Positions 1 to 8,061 of a stretch of 46,307 nucleotides of DNA are shown piece by piece. The DNA lies in the NCBI GenBank assembly GCA_021298085.1, contig JAJTDE010000030.1, forward strand, positions 1-46,307, written 5' to 3'. Position numbers and translations under genes: made by a program. Positions within the stretch are counted from its first letter, which is position 1. Every line of letters begins with the position of its first letter. The stretch is from Rubrivivax sp. Lineage in GTDB: Bacteria; Pseudomonadota; Gammaproteobacteria; Burkholderiales; Burkholderiaceae_C. Under the pieces are notes generated by a model. The model was given only the letters and a program-made list of their open reading frames with translations, ran no database searches and was not told the origin of the DNA.

Positions 1-765
1 CTGCGCGCCGGCAAGCACGTGCTGTGCGAGAAGGCCCTGGTGGCCACGGCTGCACAGGCCCGCGAGCTGATCGCCCTGTCGCATCAACACCAGCGTTTGC
101 TGATGGAGGCCCTGTGGACACGCTTCCTGCCCGGCCTGGCCCAGGTACAGGCCTGGCTGAACGCCGGCGCCATCGGGCAGCTGCGCAGCCTGAACTCCAG
201 CTTCTGCTTCAACCCGCCCTTTGACGCAGGCAGCCGGCTCTTTGCGCCGGCCCTGGCCGGCGGTGCCCTGCTGGACATCGGCATCTACTGCATCAGCATC
301 TCGCAGTGGGCGGTGTCGCAGGTGCATGAGGCGCAGGTGCATGAGGCGCAGGTGCTCAGCGTGCAGGTGGCCGGCGAACGGGGCCCGACCGGGGTGGACC
401 ACCGTGTGCATGCGCAGCTGGGCTTCGCCGGGGGCGAGGTCGCGCAGTTTGTCACTGCGCTGGACGGCGAGGCGCCCAACGAGTTCTGGCTGCTGGGCAC
501 CGAAGGCAGCATCGTCATCGAGCAGCGCTTCTGGCACGCGGAACACGTGCGCCTGGTGCGCAGCGGCCGCCCGGATGAACGGGTGCACGCCCCCCATCGG
601 CACAACGGCTTTGAGTACCAGATCGAGGAGGCCCAGCGCTGCATCCGCGCGGGCTGCCTGGAAAGCCCTGGCATGACACACGCCCAGTCGCTGGCGACGC
701 TGGAGGTGATCGACGAGATGCGCCGGCAGATTGGCGTGCGGTATCCGTTTGAGACGGGGCCCTGA
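1..765 (+). CDS. Gfo/Idh/MocA family oxidoreductase, 5' end cut by window edge
   Basis: NAD(P)-dependent sugar or dihydrodiol-type dehydrogenase; the substrate cannot be told. The reading frame is open from base 1 and begins inside the conserved AGKHVLCEK segment that follows the Rossmann fold, so about 80-90 N-terminal residues lie outside the window. The Lys of the EKP motif is kept, but the Pro is Ala (EKAL). Further on, EALWTRFLP and the GGALLDIGIY segment are typical of the dihydrodiol dehydrogenase-like branch. The frame ends with TGA at 763-765. An internal 15-bp tandem duplication lies at 319-354. No link to the steroid genes is visible. The family is fairly sure, the substrate unknown. 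Confidence 0.85.
   Translation: MRAGKHVLCEKALVATAAQARELIALSHQHQRLLMEALWTRFLPGLAQVQAWLNAGAIGQLRSLNSSFCFNPPFDAGSRLFAPALAGGALLDIGIYCISISQWAVSQVHEAQVHEAQVLSVQVAGERGPTGVDHRVHAQLGFAGGEVAQFVTALDGEAPNEFWLLGTEGSIVIEQRFWHAEHVRLVRSGRPDERVHAPHRHNGFEYQIEEAQRCIRAGCLESPGMTHAQSLATLEVIDEMRRQIGVRYPFETGP
319..354 (+). repeat. 15-bp in-frame tandem repeat, 2.4 copies
   Basis: The unit CAGGTGCATGAGGCG occurs twice in full (319-333 and 334-348), followed by CAGGTG. It encodes the repeated peptide QVHEA in the oxidoreductase. The unit length is a multiple of three, so the frame is kept; it looks like a recent slippage duplication. Confidence 0.9.
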
Positions 766-880
766 CGAGGGACCGAGACGCCCGGCGCTGCAGGCCACCA
801 AGACTTTGCCTGCGCTCGGATAGGGGGAACTGGTCAGCCCGCGAGCACCGCTACAGTGGTGCCTCCTTCACCGATTCACC

Positions 881-1335
881 ATGGACACTCACCCACCGCC
901 CACCGGGGTTGCGGCCATGGCGCAGCCCGACCAGACCTTGGCCGCCGAGCTTCAGCGGTGCCGCGATCTCCTCAATGCCGGGCGCTCTCAGGACGGCGAG
1001 GCAGCCGCTCGGCTGTTGGCGGAGGCGGCCAGCCACCAGGGCAGCCATGACACCGCGGCCCACGCCGCCTTGCTGCTGGCGCGGCTGATGGCCAACAGCT
1101 CTCGGGCAGGCGCTGCCATCGAATGGGCACGCACCAGCCTGCAGTGGGCTGAACGGGCCGGCGCGCGCAACCTCCAGGCGCGGCCTGGCTGGTGCTGGCC
1201 GGGGCCAGCGCCGAGAGCGATCTCCCGGTGGTGGCGCTGGACGAGGCCTTTGAATCGGCATTGGCACGCGCAGACAACTTGATGCACGGCGCGAAGTCGG
1301 CCGGGCGCAACCAAGTGCACGTGGCACCAGCATGA
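881..1335 (+). pseudogene. Remnant of a TPR-GGDEF (diguanylate cyclase) gene
   Basis: From ATG 881 the frame encodes about 100 residues of Ala/Leu-rich helical sequence resembling TPR repeats (RLLAEAASHQG...HAALLLARLMANS...AIEWARTSLQWAERAGARNLQA). After about 1180 this frame turns into Trp/Arg/Pro-rich nonsense, while the frame starting at 1180 becomes sensible. That second frame ends ALARADNLMHGAKSAGRNQVHV with TGA at 1333-1335, which matches the conserved C-terminal end of GGDEF domains (ADxAMYxAKxxGRNxV). The GG[D/E]EF active site and most of the catalytic domain are absent. The simplest reading is a large internal deletion plus a frameshift in a TPR-GGDEF protein. The TPR assignment is weaker than the GGDEF tail. 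Confidence 0.6.
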
Positions 1336-1337
1336 TC

Positions 1338-1386
1338 AACTATCCATCACTATCGTTCCGAAGATAAACTATCCGTTTTCGGATAG
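1338..1386 (+). promoter_or_regulatory. Operator-like site array with perfect palindrome upstream of ATPase gene
   Basis: A perfect inverted repeat CTATCCG-TTTT-CGGATAG spans 1369-1386. Upstream are a direct repeat AACTATCC (1338-1345, repeated at 1367-1374), another CTATC at 1350 and an imperfect dyad TATCGTTCCGAAGATA (1351-1366). The stretch is AT-rich compared with its surroundings and ends just before the ribosome-binding site (AAAGG at 1389-1393) of the gene at 1401. The TATCC/GGATA halves recall HipB operators, but the spacing is six here rather than the eight known for E. coli HipB. The likely role is repressor binding; the repressor is not in the window. Confidence 0.55.
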
Positions 1387-1400
1387 CAAAAGGTAATGGC

Positions 1401-2588
1401 ATGATCGCGTACCGCCGCACCGCACTGGCGCAGCAGCTGGTGCAGGCCCTTCAGGGGAACGCGCTGCTGGGTGATGCGCACAACGGCCTGTTCTTGGCCG
1501 CGCCGCGCCGCACCGGCAAGAGCACGTTCCTGCAGGGTGACCTCACGCCCGCCCTGCGGCTGGCCGGCGTCGAGGTGGTGTATGTGGACCTGTGGGCCGA
1601 CATTCGCCGCGACCCCGGCGCGCTGATTGCCGAGGCCATCGGCCACGCCTTGCAAGCCCACCTGGGACTGGTCGCGCGCACCGCCAAGAAGGCTGGCCTG
1701 AAAGCCGTGAAAGTGGCGGGGACGCTGGACATCGACACCAGCACGATCGGCCAGATCAACGGCCTGACCCTGGTGGATGCCCTGCGCAGCCTGCAACAGG
1801 CGGCGGGTCGCCCCGTGGCATTGATCATTGACGAGGCCCAGCACGCGCTGACCAGCGATGCCGGCGAGGCGGCGATGACGGCGCTGAAGTCGGCCCGCGA
1901 CCAGATGAATCGGCCGGGTGTCGTGAACCTGATGCTGGTGATGTCCGGCTCCGACCGCGACAAGCTCTTGCGGCTGGTGGTGAGTGCCGCGGCCCCGTTC
2001 TACGGTTCGCAGATCCAGGCGCTGCCACCGCTGGACACCGACTTCATCGCCCATGTGGCCGCACTGGTGGAGGCCCAGCGACCCGACCTGGTACCGGTGG
2101 ACCGTGCCGCGTTGCAGGAAGCGTTTACCGTCTTTGGCCACCGGCCGCAGTTTTTCATGGCGGCCATGGGCGCCGTCCTCAGCCCGCTGTCCGGCCACGC
2201 CGGGCGCTTCGAGCGCGCGCTGCAACAGGCGGCCCGAGATCAGCAGGCCCAGGACGAGGCGCAGATGGAGTCCGACTACCGGGGCCTCAAGCCGACTGAG
2301 CAGACCGTGCTGTGGCGCATGCTGGACCAGGGGCCGCGGTTCAGGCCCTATGACGCGGAGGCGCTGCGGTTCTATCGCGAGAAGCTGGGCCGCCCGGTGA
2401 GCGTTCCCCAGGCGCAGAAGGCACTGGAGTCCCTCAGGCAGCGCACGCCGGCGATGGTGTGGAAATCAGCGCGGGGTGAGTACGCGGTGGAGGATGTGGC
2501 CATGCACCGCTGGTTTCAGGCGCGGCTGGCGGCTGGACGTTGGCCACCCGCATCCCAACCAGGTAGCCTGCCGCTCGATGACCGCTGA
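1401..2588 (+). CDS. AAA-type/P-loop ATPase of unknown role
   Basis: Cytosolic P-loop ATPase of 395 residues. A Walker A-like loop (APRRTGKST, residues 34-42) and a Walker B strand with acidic pair (VALIIDEAQ, about 139-147) are visible, followed by a sensor-like LVMSGSDRD segment. The C-terminal part (from about residue 285) looks like a winged-helix region, as in the ATP-binding proteins often annotated as archaeal-type or ORC/Cdc6-like STAND relatives. ATG 1401 has AAAGG seven bases upstream. The gene follows a palindromic site array and runs convergently into the regulator gene, 11 bases away. No signal peptide or membrane segment is seen. The biological role is unknown; related ATPases occur in defence or toxin-antitoxin settings, but nothing here proves that. 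Confidence 0.75.
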   Translation: MIAYRRTALAQQLVQALQGNALLGDAHNGLFLAAPRRTGKSTFLQGDLTPALRLAGVEVVYVDLWADIRRDPGALIAEAIGHALQAHLGLVARTAKKAGLKAVKVAGTLDIDTSTIGQINGLTLVDALRSLQQAAGRPVALIIDEAQHALTSDAGEAAMTALKSARDQMNRPGVVNLMLVMSGSDRDKLLRLVVSAAAPFYGSQIQALPPLDTDFIAHVAALVEAQRPDLVPVDRAALQEAFTVFGHRPQFFMAAMGAVLSPLSGHAGRFERALQQAARDQQAQDEAQMESDYRGLKPTEQTVLWRMLDQGPRFRPYDAEALRFYREKLGRPVSVPQAQKALESLRQRTPAMVWKSARGEYAVEDVAMHRWFQARLAAGRWPPASQPGSLPLDDR

Positions 2589-2599
2589 GTGGGAGTGGG

Positions 2600-3772
2600 T
2601 CACTCACTGGAACCCAACCAGGCCACACTGTTCAGAAAGATGCGGACCAATTCGGTCTGCCGGCGCACACCCGTCTTGGAGAAGATGGAACGCAGATGGG
2701 CCCTGGCGGTGTTGCGCCGGATGTTCAGCGCCTCTGCTGCCTCTTCCAGCGACAAGCCGTTGGCCAGCTGGATGGCCAACGAGGTTTCAGCGGGTGTGAG
2801 CTGGAACAGTTGCTGGGCCAGTTTCACCGGCGGATGGGCCTTGCCTTCGGCGTCGCGCACAAAGACGGCCACGCTGGGGCGATGCTTGCCTTCGGTCCAC
2901 TGGTCGGGCTCCATGGACTGCACGACCAGCCCCCAGCTGACCTTGCCAGATGGCCGGCTGGCCGCCATCGCCTCCACCATCGAGACCTGCGTCGTGGCGC
3001 GCGGTGCCAGTGCACCGCGGATCATCTGCTGCAGCTTGCGGTTGTCGTTGGCGTAGGTGGCTTCGACCTGGTTGCCCACGATGCGCAGCCCGTCGTTCAG
3101 GTCGACGATGGCCCGCGCCATCGGGTTGCATTCCATCACCTCGCCACGCTCGTCCAGAACGATCACGCCGACCATCAGGTGCGCCATGGCCTGGCTGTAC
3201 AGGGTGTTGACCTTGCGGTCCTGGTTGACGGCCAGGTGAAGGTTGAGTGCACGCTTGAGGTGGGGCAGCAGCCGCTTGCACAGCGCCTGTTCGGCCGGCG
3301 AGAAGTCTGCGCTGCCTTCGGGGCGCGTGATGCGAAAGCCATAGATGCCACCGTCACGGGTACCGATGTCGACGGCCATCACGTGAAAGACGCCGCGCGG
3401 CGCACACCAGTCGCGGTAGTACTGCGAGGCGCGCCAATCGGTTTCCGACAACAGGTCGCCCAGCGTGACCAGCTTGTCCGGGACGAGCCCCGTGAACGGC
3501 GACATCTCGAGGTACGGGTTGCCCGGGTTGACGATGTGCTGGCCGCCAGAAGCCGAGACGATCAGGCCCAGATCGTCTCCCGTCCCGTGGCGGACGATCA
3601 GCGACACGTAATTGCCCGCGAACTGCGCGCGGATCAGCTCCAGGCAGTGCACCCAATGGGCCGGTGACAGCGCCGATTCATAGATGGCTTCGAGCAGCCC
3701 GCCAAACTGGTCGAGCGTCAGGTCGCCACCGCGAACCGCGGTGTATCGTGCAGGGGCAGACAGTACGCTCAT
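2600..3772 (-). CDS. teiR: LuxR-family regulator, TeiR-like (steroid-responsive activator candidate)
   Basis: Transcription factor of 390 residues, close to the length recalled for C. testosteroni TeiR, the testosterone-inducible LuxR-type activator. The C-terminus (about 325-390) is a LuxR helix-turn-helix beginning LTPAETSLAIQLANG and containing the recognition-helix segment RRNTARAHLRSIFSKTG. The middle (about 195-245) looks like a PAS-type sensor (GVIVLDERGEVMECNPMAR). The start was set at ATG 3772 (MSVLSAPARY); an upstream extension to 3892 encodes low-quality sequence and was not used. It is transcribed away from the dienoyl-CoA-reductase-like gene at 3922. It may bind the repeated TAGTCC-N4-GRRCGAT element found at the steroid promoters; that link is inference. 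Confidence 0.8.
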   Translation of the reverse strand: MSVLSAPARYTAVRGGDLTLDQFGGLLEAIYESALSPAHWVHCLELIRAQFAGNYVSLIVRHGTGDDLGLIVSASGGQHIVNPGNPYLEMSPFTGLVPDKLVTLGDLLSETDWRASQYYRDWCAPRGVFHVMAVDIGTRDGGIYGFRITRPEGSADFSPAEQALCKRLLPHLKRALNLHLAVNQDRKVNTLYSQAMAHLMVGVIVLDERGEVMECNPMARAIVDLNDGLRIVGNQVEATYANDNRKLQQMIRGALAPRATTQVSMVEAMAASRPSGKVSWGLVVQSMEPDQWTEGKHRPSVAVFVRDAEGKAHPPVKLAQQLFQLTPAETSLAIQLANGLSLEEAAEALNIRRNTARAHLRSIFSKTGVRRQTELVRIFLNSVAWLGSSE

Positions 3773-3831
3773 GGCCAAACCAGTGTAGCGAGGCAGCGTC
3801 TGCAGCCATCCTCGGAATACCCCCGCTGCCG

Positions 3832-3868
3832 TGCAGGCGTCATGCCTTGCAGCCGGCGTCGCACGCCG
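3832..3868. promoter_or_regulatory. Dyads in teiR/SDR divergent promoter region
   Basis: The 149-bp region between the divergent regulator and SDR genes holds two nearby inverted repeats: imperfect TGCAGGC...GCCTTGCA (3832-3851) and perfect CGGCGT-CGC-ACGCCG (3854-3868). They could be operators or an mRNA hairpin upstream of the gene at 3922. The TAGTCC element of the steroid promoters is absent here. High GC makes chance dyads common. Confidence 0.3.
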
Positions 3869-3921
3869 TCTGCACATCCATGCTGTCGGCAAGGGCGCTT
3901 AGCCTCAACCGGAGCCCTGTG

Positions 3922-4752
3922 ATGCTCATCCAACGCCTCCTGCCACCCGATCTCTTCGCCACCAAGACGGTGTTTGTCACCGGCGGCGGAAGCGGCATCA
4001 ACCTGGGTGTGGCCAAGCACTTTGCGGCGCTGGGTGCACAGGTGGCCATCTGTGGCCGCACCCAGGCGCGGCTGGACGCGGCGGCGGAGGAACTGCGCGC
4101 CCTGGGGGCGCGGGTCTGCCCGGTGGCCGCTGACGTGCGCGACATGGCGGCCCTGCAGGCGGCCCTGTCGCGATGCCGCGAGGAGCTCGGCGATGTGGAC
4201 GTCCTGGTGTGCGGTGCGGCCGGCAACTTCCTGGCGCCTGCCGAGCAGTTGTCCGCCAATGCCTTCAAGACCGTGGTCGACATTGACCTGCTGGGCAGCT
4301 TCAACGCTGCCCGAGCGGCCTACGATCAGCTGCGCCGCACACAAGGCAGCATCCTGTTCATTTCTGCCGGCATGGCCTACATGCCACACGCCTTTCAGGC
4401 TCATGTCGGCGCGGCCAAGGCCGGCATCGACATGCTGATGAAAAACCTGGCGCTGGAGTGGGGCAGCCACGGCATCCGGGCCAACTCGATCGTGCCGGGC
4501 CCGATCGACGGCACGGAGGGCATGAAGCGCCTGTCAGACCCCGGCCAGCAGGCACAGTTTGTCGGAGGCATTCCGCTGCAGCGCATGGGGACGGTGGATG
4601 ACATCGGCCAGGCCGCGGTCTTCCTGGCATCGCCACTGGCCAGCTACATCACGGGCTGCGTCCTCGTGTGTGACGGTGGCCAGAACCTGGCTGGCTCGGC
4701 CTTCTTCAACCAGGGCGCACAGCAGATGCTGCGCGCACAGACACGAACCTGA
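3922..4752 (+). CDS. 2,4-dienoyl-CoA reductase-like SDR
   Basis: Short-chain dehydrogenase/reductase of 276 residues. The NADP-binding glycine motif is VTGGGSGINLG. The segments GAAGNFLAPAEQLSANAFKTVVDIDLLG and APGPIDGTEG-like PGPIDGTEGMKRL are hallmarks of the DECR2 (peroxisomal 2,4-dienoyl-CoA reductase) branch. As in that branch, the usual YxxxK Tyr is missing: HVGAAK has Val in its place while Lys is kept. ATG 3922 has GGAG at 3911-3914. It likely reduces a conjugated dienoyl-CoA formed when beta-oxidation meets a ring or side-chain double bond. It is divergent from teiR and convergent with the next SDR. The exact substrate is unknown. Confidence 0.8.
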   Translation: MLIQRLLPPDLFATKTVFVTGGGSGINLGVAKHFAALGAQVAICGRTQARLDAAAEELRALGARVCPVAADVRDMAALQAALSRCREELGDVDVLVCGAAGNFLAPAEQLSANAFKTVVDIDLLGSFNAARAAYDQLRRTQGSILFISAGMAYMPHAFQAHVGAAKAGIDMLMKNLALEWGSHGIRANSIVPGPIDGTEGMKRLSDPGQQAQFVGGIPLQRMGTVDDIGQAAVFLASPLASYITGCVLVCDGGQNLAGSAFFNQGAQQMLRAQTRT

Positions 4753-4779
4753 CGCCCGACGGCGGGTGCAGTTGCCCGT

Positions 4780-5526
4780 TCACGCCGTGATGGCGCCGCC
4801 GTTGAGGGCCATGGTCTGCCCGGTGTACCAGCCAGCCTCGGCCGAGGCCAGCCAGGCCACCGCCGCGCCCACGTCGTCGGGTGTCCCGCAACGACCCACC
4901 GCCGTCGAACTGCGGCCGATCTCCTCATAGCCGAAGTTGTTCATGGTGCCCAGCGACAAGGCATTGACGGTCACCCCCTGACGCCCAACCTCATGGGCCA
5001 GGTGGCGCATGAAGCCCAGGCTGGCCGCCTTGGCTGCCGCGTAGTTGCTCAGACCGAACTTCAGGCCGGCACGCCAGGACTCGGAACTGATGATGACGAT
5101 GCGGCCCCAGCCTCGTTCCGTCATCGGCCCCACCGTGAGCCGGGTGAGCCCGATGACGGCCCGCAGGTTCAGGTCCAGTTGCTGCTCGAAGTCGTCATCG
5201 GACAGTTCCTTGAACGGCCTCAGCTGGTGTTCCATGCCGGGCGGCACGCCCGCGTTGTTGACCAGGATGTCGATGGGGCCATAGGCCGCAACAGCCCTGC
5301 CAACCACGGTTTCCCGCACATCGGCTCGGGTGATGTCGCCGGGCGATGCGCCGGCGCTCAGCCCTTCGGCACTCAACGCCGCCACAGCGGCATCGGCACG
5401 CTCGGCGTACAAGTCGTTGACCACCACGCGGGCCCCTTGTCGGGCCAGCATGCGCGCCACACCCAGCCCCATGCCCCGGCCCGCGCCGGTCACCAGTGCA
5501 ACACGCCCGTCCAGTCGAAAGCTCAT
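4780..5526 (-). CDS. SDR family oxidoreductase (3-oxoacyl reductase/hydroxysteroid type)
   Basis: Classical SDR of about 248 residues with TGAGRGMG near the N-terminus, the structural NNAG motif, an active-site Ser segment IISSESW and the YAAAK catalytic Tyr/Lys. The C-terminus ends TMALNGGAITA. The start is placed at ATG 5526 (MSFRLDGRV), with GGACAGAG eight or so bases upstream; an ATG five codons earlier (5541) is possible. It is a single-gene unit, convergent with the gene at 3922 and divergent from the racemase at 5659. It may oxidise a steroid hydroxyl or a 3-hydroxyacyl-CoA; sequence alone does not decide. Confidence 0.75.
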   Translation of the reverse strand: MSFRLDGRVALVTGAGRGMGLGVARMLARQGARVVVNDLYAERADAAVAALSAEGLSAGASPGDITRADVRETVVGRAVAAYGPIDILVNNAGVPPGMEHQLRPFKELSDDDFEQQLDLNLRAVIGLTRLTVGPMTERGWGRIVIISSESWRAGLKFGLSNYAAAKAASLGFMRHLAHEVGRQGVTVNALSLGTMNNFGYEEIGRSSTAVGRCGTPDDVGAAVAWLASAEAGWYTGQTMALNGGAITA

Positions 5527-5658
5527 GGTCTCTGTCCGCAATGGCTTTGGATGCCGTGAGCATGCGCCGGCGCGCGCGACAGGACATCGACCAAACGGAC
5601 GGCGTCAACGACGGCGGCTTGGCGCAGGATGCGGGTGAACCACCGGAGCTGCCTGGCC

Positions 5659-6822
5659 ATGAACTCGCCACCCTGCAACCAGTCCCCCTCGAACGGTCCG
5701 CTTCAAGGCCTGCGGGTCGTCGAGTTTGCCGGCATCGGGCCCGGGCCCTTTGCCGGGATGCTCCTGGCCGACATGGGCGCTGACGTGATCGTCGTCGACC
5801 GCGCCAGCGACGTGCGCAGCGGCAGCCCTCGGATGCCCCTGCAGCGGGGCAAGCGGTCGCTGGCCCTGAACCTCAAGCACAGCGCCGGACGCGAGGTTGT
5901 GTGGCAACTGCTGGAGCGTTCCGACGCGCTGATCGAGGGTTTCAGGCCCGGGGTCATGGAGCGGCTGGGTTTCGGGCCTGAGGCGGTGCTGGCCCGTCAG
6001 CCAAGGATGGTCTACGGACGCATGACCGGCTGGGGCCAGGCCGGACCGCTGGCGCAGGCGGCTGGACACGACATCAACTACGTCGCGCTCACCGGGGCGC
6101 TGGACACCACCCGCCGCGAGGGACAGGCGCCGGTGCTGCCGGCCACGCTGGTGGGCGACATGGGCGGGGGCGCGATGTTCCTGCTGTTTGGCCTCCTGTG
6201 TGCACTGCATGCTGCGCGGCAGACCGGCCGCGGCCAGGTGGTCGACGCCGCCATCGTGGACGGTGTGGCCACGATGGGCGCCTTGGTGTCACAGATGCGG
6301 GCCATCCGCTACTGGTCGGACGACCCTGCCCACAACTTCTTCCTCCACCGGTCACCGTTCTATGACGCCTTCGAGTGCGCCGACGGCAAGTTTGTCTCCC
6401 TCGGCGCGATCGAGCCAGCGTTCTATGCCGAGATGCTGCACCGGCTGGGCCTGACCGACGTCGATGCCCAGCGCCAGTACCGCACCCAGGACTGGCCCGC
6501 CCTGCGGCGGCGCGTGGCTGAGCGCATCAAGACGCGCACACGCGACGCATGGTGTGCCGAGTTGGAGGGCACCGATGCCTGCTTTGCGCCGGTCCTCAAC
6601 TTCGACGAAGCTGCAGTCCACCCACACAACCTGGCCCGGGGGCTCTTTGTGGAGGTGGACGGCCACCGACAGCCCGCGCCTGCGCCCCGGCTGTCGGCCA
6701 CGCCGGCACGCGCGCCGGCGGCCGGGGCCCGCATCGGCGAACACACCGACGAGGTGCTGTCGGAGCTGGGCCTGGACGCCGAGGCCATCGCCCGCCTGCG
6801 GGACGACCAGGCCTGCGCCTGA
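5659..6822 (+). CDS. Alpha-methylacyl-CoA racemase (CaiB/BaiF class III CoA-transferase family)
   Basis: Epimerises 2-methyl-branched acyl-CoAs between R and S forms so that S-specific acyl-CoA dehydrogenases can act. The 387-residue protein begins with the family signature LQGLRVVEFAGIGPGPFAGM. The three residues known to be catalytic in M. tuberculosis MCR (H126, D156, E241) all fall at a constant offset of 11: H137 in GHDINY, D167 in VGDMGG and E252 in GAIEPAFY. That is strong evidence for a racemase rather than a CoA-transferase. The start at ATG 5659 is preceded by GGAG (5645-5648); an ATG ten codons upstream lacks this. In a steroid cluster it could act on C27 side-chain acids or on methyl-branched ring-C/D fragments. 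Confidence 0.88.
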   Translation: MNSPPCNQSPSNGPLQGLRVVEFAGIGPGPFAGMLLADMGADVIVVDRASDVRSGSPRMPLQRGKRSLALNLKHSAGREVVWQLLERSDALIEGFRPGVMERLGFGPEAVLARQPRMVYGRMTGWGQAGPLAQAAGHDINYVALTGALDTTRREGQAPVLPATLVGDMGGGAMFLLFGLLCALHAARQTGRGQVVDAAIVDGVATMGALVSQMRAIRYWSDDPAHNFFLHRSPFYDAFECADGKFVSLGAIEPAFYAEMLHRLGLTDVDAQRQYRTQDWPALRRRVAERIKTRTRDAWCAELEGTDACFAPVLNFDEAAVHPHNLARGLFVEVDGHRQPAPAPRLSATPARAPAAGARIGEHTDEVLSELGLDAEAIARLRDDQACA

Positions 6823-6831
6823 TCGCCGGAC

Positions 6832-8040
6832 TCAGAGCACCTCGAACAGACCGGCGGCACCCATGCCGCCGCCGACGCACATGCTCACCACCACAAACCT
6901 GACCCCGCGCCGACGGCCCTCGAGCAGCGCATGCCCGACCAGGCGCGCACCGGACATGCCAAACGGATGGCCGATGGCAATGGCGCCGCCGTTGACGTTC
7001 AGCCGGTCATCCGGGATGCCCAACCGGTCACGGCAGTAGAGCACCTGGCAGGCAAAGGCCTCATTGATTTCCCACAACCCGATGTCCTGCATCGTCAAGC
7101 CGGTGTTCTGAAGCAGCCGGGGCACCGCAAAGACCGGGCCGATGCCCATCTCGTCGGGCGCGCAACCGGCGACGGCCAGGCCGCGGTAAGCCCCCAGCGG
7201 CCTCAGGCCGCGCCGCTGCGCTTCCGCCCTGCTCATCAGGACCGATGCGCTGGCGCCATCGGACAACTGCGAGGCGTTGCCGGCGGTGATGCATTGGCCC
7301 ACGGGAACCCACTGGCCATTCTTCCAGACCGGCCTGAGCGCTGACAGGCTCTCCAGCGTGGTGTCGGCCCGGTTGCCTTCGTCGCGCTGCAACGTCACGT
7401 CTTCGTGGCCGGCCGGCTGGCCCTCCTTGTCGAACAAGGCCTTCCGGCTGGCGAGCGGCACGATCTCCTCGTCGAAGACACCCGCCTGCTGCGCCGCCGC
7501 CACCCGCTGCTGGCTGCGCAGTGCATACGCATCCTGCGCAGCGCGCGCGATGCCGTAGCGCTGGGCCACGATCTCGGCGGTTTCGATCATGGGCACATAG
7601 GCCGAGGGGACCGCTTGCAGCACCGACACGGACTGCGCACGGTAGCTGTTCTTGTGGGCATTCTGGGTGAGCGAGATGGACTCCAGCCCGCCGGCCACCG
7701 CCACGCGGTGCTCACCGGTCATGATGCTCTTGGCCGCGCTGGCGATGGCCATCAGGCCAGAGGCACACATGCGGTCGATCGTCATTCCGCCAACGGCCAG
7801 CGGCAGTCCCGCGGTGTAGGCGCACAGGCGCCCGAGGTTGTAGCCCTGGTTGCCCTGTTGGGCGGCAATGCCCAGCACCACGTCCTCCACCTCGTGGCCA
7901 TCGACACCCGCGCGCGCCAGCGCCGCGCGAATGACATGTCCGCCGAGCACCGGGGCCTCGGTGTCGTTGAAGGCGCCGCGGTAGGCGCGCCCGATGGGTG
8001 TGCGGGCGGTGGAGACGATGACGGCTTCGTGCAGGCTCAT
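6832..8040 (-). CDS. fadA6: Thiolase, FadA6-like acetyl-CoA acyltransferase
   Basis: Cleaves a 3-oxoacyl-CoA with CoA. The 402-residue protein has the nucleophile Cys92 ([11 protein letters not shown]), NEAFA, the active-site His358 ([10 protein letters not shown]) and the second Cys388 (SMCVGGGMG), so the full thiolase set is intact. It is the last gene of the long minus-strand operon, 21 bases after the MaoC gene. Its company (ipdF, fadE30, ipdABC) is that of M. tuberculosis FadA6, the thiolase assigned to steroid ring C/D degradation, but the precise step is inferred from context. Confidence 0.85.
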   Translation of the reverse strand: MSLHEAVIVSTARTPIGRAYRGAFNDTEAPVLGGHVIRAALARAGVDGHEVEDVVLGIAAQQGNQGYNLGRLCAYTAGLPLAVGGMTIDRMCASGLMAIASAAKSIMTGEHRVAVAGGLESISLTQNAHKNSYRAQSVSVLQAVPSAYVPMIETAEIVAQRYGIARAAQDAYALRSQQRVAAAQQAGVFDEEIVPLASRKALFDKEGQPAGHEDVTLQRDEGNRADTTLESLSALRPVWKNGQWVPVGQCITAGNASQLSDGASASVLMSRAEAQRRGLRPLGAYRGLAVAGCAPDEMGIGPVFAVPRLLQNTGLTMQDIGLWEINEAFACQVLYCRDRLGIPDDRLNVNGGAIAIGHPFGMSGARLVGHALLEGRRRGVRFVVVSMCVGGGMGAAGLFEVL

Positions 8041-8061
8041 GGGCAGCTCCTGGGCAAGGGT

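Noticed and set aside
846..861. CACCGC-TACA-GTGGTG inverted repeat before the pseudogene
   Set aside because: One mismatch in six base pairs in GC-rich DNA, no supporting context.
2586..2606. TGAGTG/CACTCA hairpin between the convergent ATPase and regulator genes
   Set aside because: Short stem overlapping both stop regions, no T-run; too weak to call a terminator.
3773..3892. N-terminal extension of the TeiR-like regulator to 3892
   Set aside because: Cys/Arg-rich sequence unlike regulators; ATG 3772 gives the expected length.
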